The position numbers and the translations under genes were made by a program. Under the pieces are notes generated by a model. The model was not told where the DNA came from and searched no databases. It was given only the letters and a program-made list of their open reading frames with translations. Below, in pieces: positions 5,278 to 5,812 of a stretch of 5,812 nt of DNA. Each line of letters starts with the position of its first letter. Position 1 is the stretch's first letter. Source of the DNA: Bacillota bacterium (lineage in GTDB: Bacteria; Bacillota; Bacilli; Lactobacillales; Enterococcaceae); contig JAEWFE010000329.1 of the NCBI GenBank assembly GCA_023389005.1, positions 1 through 5,812 on the forward strand. Reading direction: 5' to 3'.

Positions 5278-5634
5278 GTGATTACAAAACCAGACAAGAA
5301 TAAAACACGTCAAAAAAGACATCGTCGTGTACGTAACAAAATCTCTGGTACTGCTGAGTGCCCACGCTTGAACGTTTTTCGTTCTAATAAAAACATCTAC
5401 GCTCAAATTATTGATGACGTAGCGGGTGTGACGCTAGCAAGTGCCTCTGCCTTAGATAAAGAAATTTCAGGTGGAACAAAAACTGAACAAGCACAAGCTG
5501 TTGGTAAATTAGTAGCAGAACGTGCTGCAGCAAAAGGTATTAAAAATGTAGTCTTTGACCGTGGTGGATACCTTTACCATGGCCGTGTAGCAGCTTTAGC
5601 TCAAGCAGCTCGCGAAAATGGACTTGAATTTTAA
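5278..5634 (+). CDS. rplR: 50S ribosomal protein L18
   Basis: L18 binds 5S rRNA and, with L5, attaches it to 23S rRNA in the central protuberance. Starting from GTG at 5278 the product has 118 residues, MITKPDKNKTRQKRHRRVR onward, matching the usual Bacillota length. The basic N-terminal tail, the PRLNVFRSNKNIYAQ block (residues 29-43) and the C-terminal FDRGGYLYHGRVAALA with ENGLEF are clear. A longer reading from GTG 5269 would add only Met-Thr-Ile and would start inside the ribosome binding site, so it is rejected. The TAA stop is followed directly by an in-frame TAG. The gap to rpsE is 20 bases. Confidence 0.97.
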   Translation: MITKPDKNKTRQKRHRRVRNKISGTAECPRLNVFRSNKNIYAQIIDDVAGVTLASASALDKEISGGTKTEQAQAVGKLVAERAAAKGIKNVVFDRGGYLYHGRVAALAQAARENGLEF

Positions 5635-5654
5635 TAGAAGGAGGAACACCATTC

Positions 5655-5812
5655 ATGGTTTATATTGATCCAAAACATTTGGAATTAGAAGACCGCGTTG
5701 TAGCGATTAACCGTGTAACAAAAGTTGTTAAAGGTGGACGTCGTTTACGTTTTGCAGCTTTAGTTGTTGTCGGTGACAAAAACGGACATGTAGGTTTTGG
5801 TACTGGTAAAGC
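5655..5812 (+). CDS. rpsE: 30S ribosomal protein S5, N-terminal part (3' end outside window)
   Basis: S5 lies on the solvent side of the 30S subunit at the mRNA entry site and affects decoding accuracy with S4 and S12. Only the first 52 codons and two bases of the next are visible. The sequence begins MVYIDPKHLELEDRVVAINR and enters the N-terminal double-stranded-RNA-binding-like domain. The loop NRVTKVVKGGRR (residues 19-30), where spectinomycin-resistance changes occur in other bacteria, shows no obvious deletion. The ATG is preceded by AAGGAGG (5638-5644) at 10 bases. In the usual order rpmD and rplO would follow outside the window. Confidence 0.97.
   Translation, partial: MVYIDPKHLELEDRVVAINRVTKVVKGGRRLRFAALVVVGDKNGHVGFGTGK

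Overview
This window is an ordinary, intact stretch of the S10-spc ribosomal protein operon, all on the + strand. It runs from the 3' part of rplB (L2) to the 5' part of rpsE (S5). Moderately low GC, strong AGGAGG-type ribosome binding sites before nearly every gene, a zinc-ribbon (61-residue) S14, and gene order rplB-rpsS-rplV-rpsC-rplP-rpmC-rpsQ-rplN-rplX-rplE-rpsN-rpsH-rplF-rplR-rpsE point to a Bacillota of the order Lactobacillales. From memory, the protein sequences (for example the L16, S17, S8 and S5 termini) look most like Enterococcaceae (Enterococcus, Vagococcus and relatives). The genus is inferred and was not tested by a search.

Layout: positions 1-2668 are the distal part of the S10 cluster (L2 C-terminal part, S19, L22, S3, L16, L29, S17). 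Positions 2730-5812 are the spc cluster (L14, L24, L5, S14, S8, L6, L18, start of S5). The S10/spc boundary at 2669-2729 shows no convincing terminator or promoter, so the two halves are probably co-transcribed, as is usual in Bacillota. No gap exceeds about 61 bases. rplP and rpmC overlap by 11 bases, and the rplP ribosome binding site lies inside the end of rpsC. Of the 14 gene starts visible, five are GTG (rpsC, rplN, rpsN, rplF, rplR). Of the 14 stops visible, thirteen are TAA and one (rpsS) is TAG.

Together these genes supply parts of both subunits: the peptidyl-transferase surroundings (L2, L16, L14), the exit tunnel and its rim (L22, L24, L29), the 5S rRNA region (L5, L18), the factor-binding region (L6), the 30S head (S3, S14, S19) and the 30S body (S17, S8, S5).

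I found no mobile element, CRISPR array, tRNA, rRNA or new multi-gene system. The one non-coding element that stands out is a perfect 12-base inverted repeat in the rplF-rplR gap (5215-5240). Its left arm begins in the rplF stop codon and no T-run follows it. It is the best candidate here for an undescribed cis-acting RNA (processing, attenuation or stability) element.
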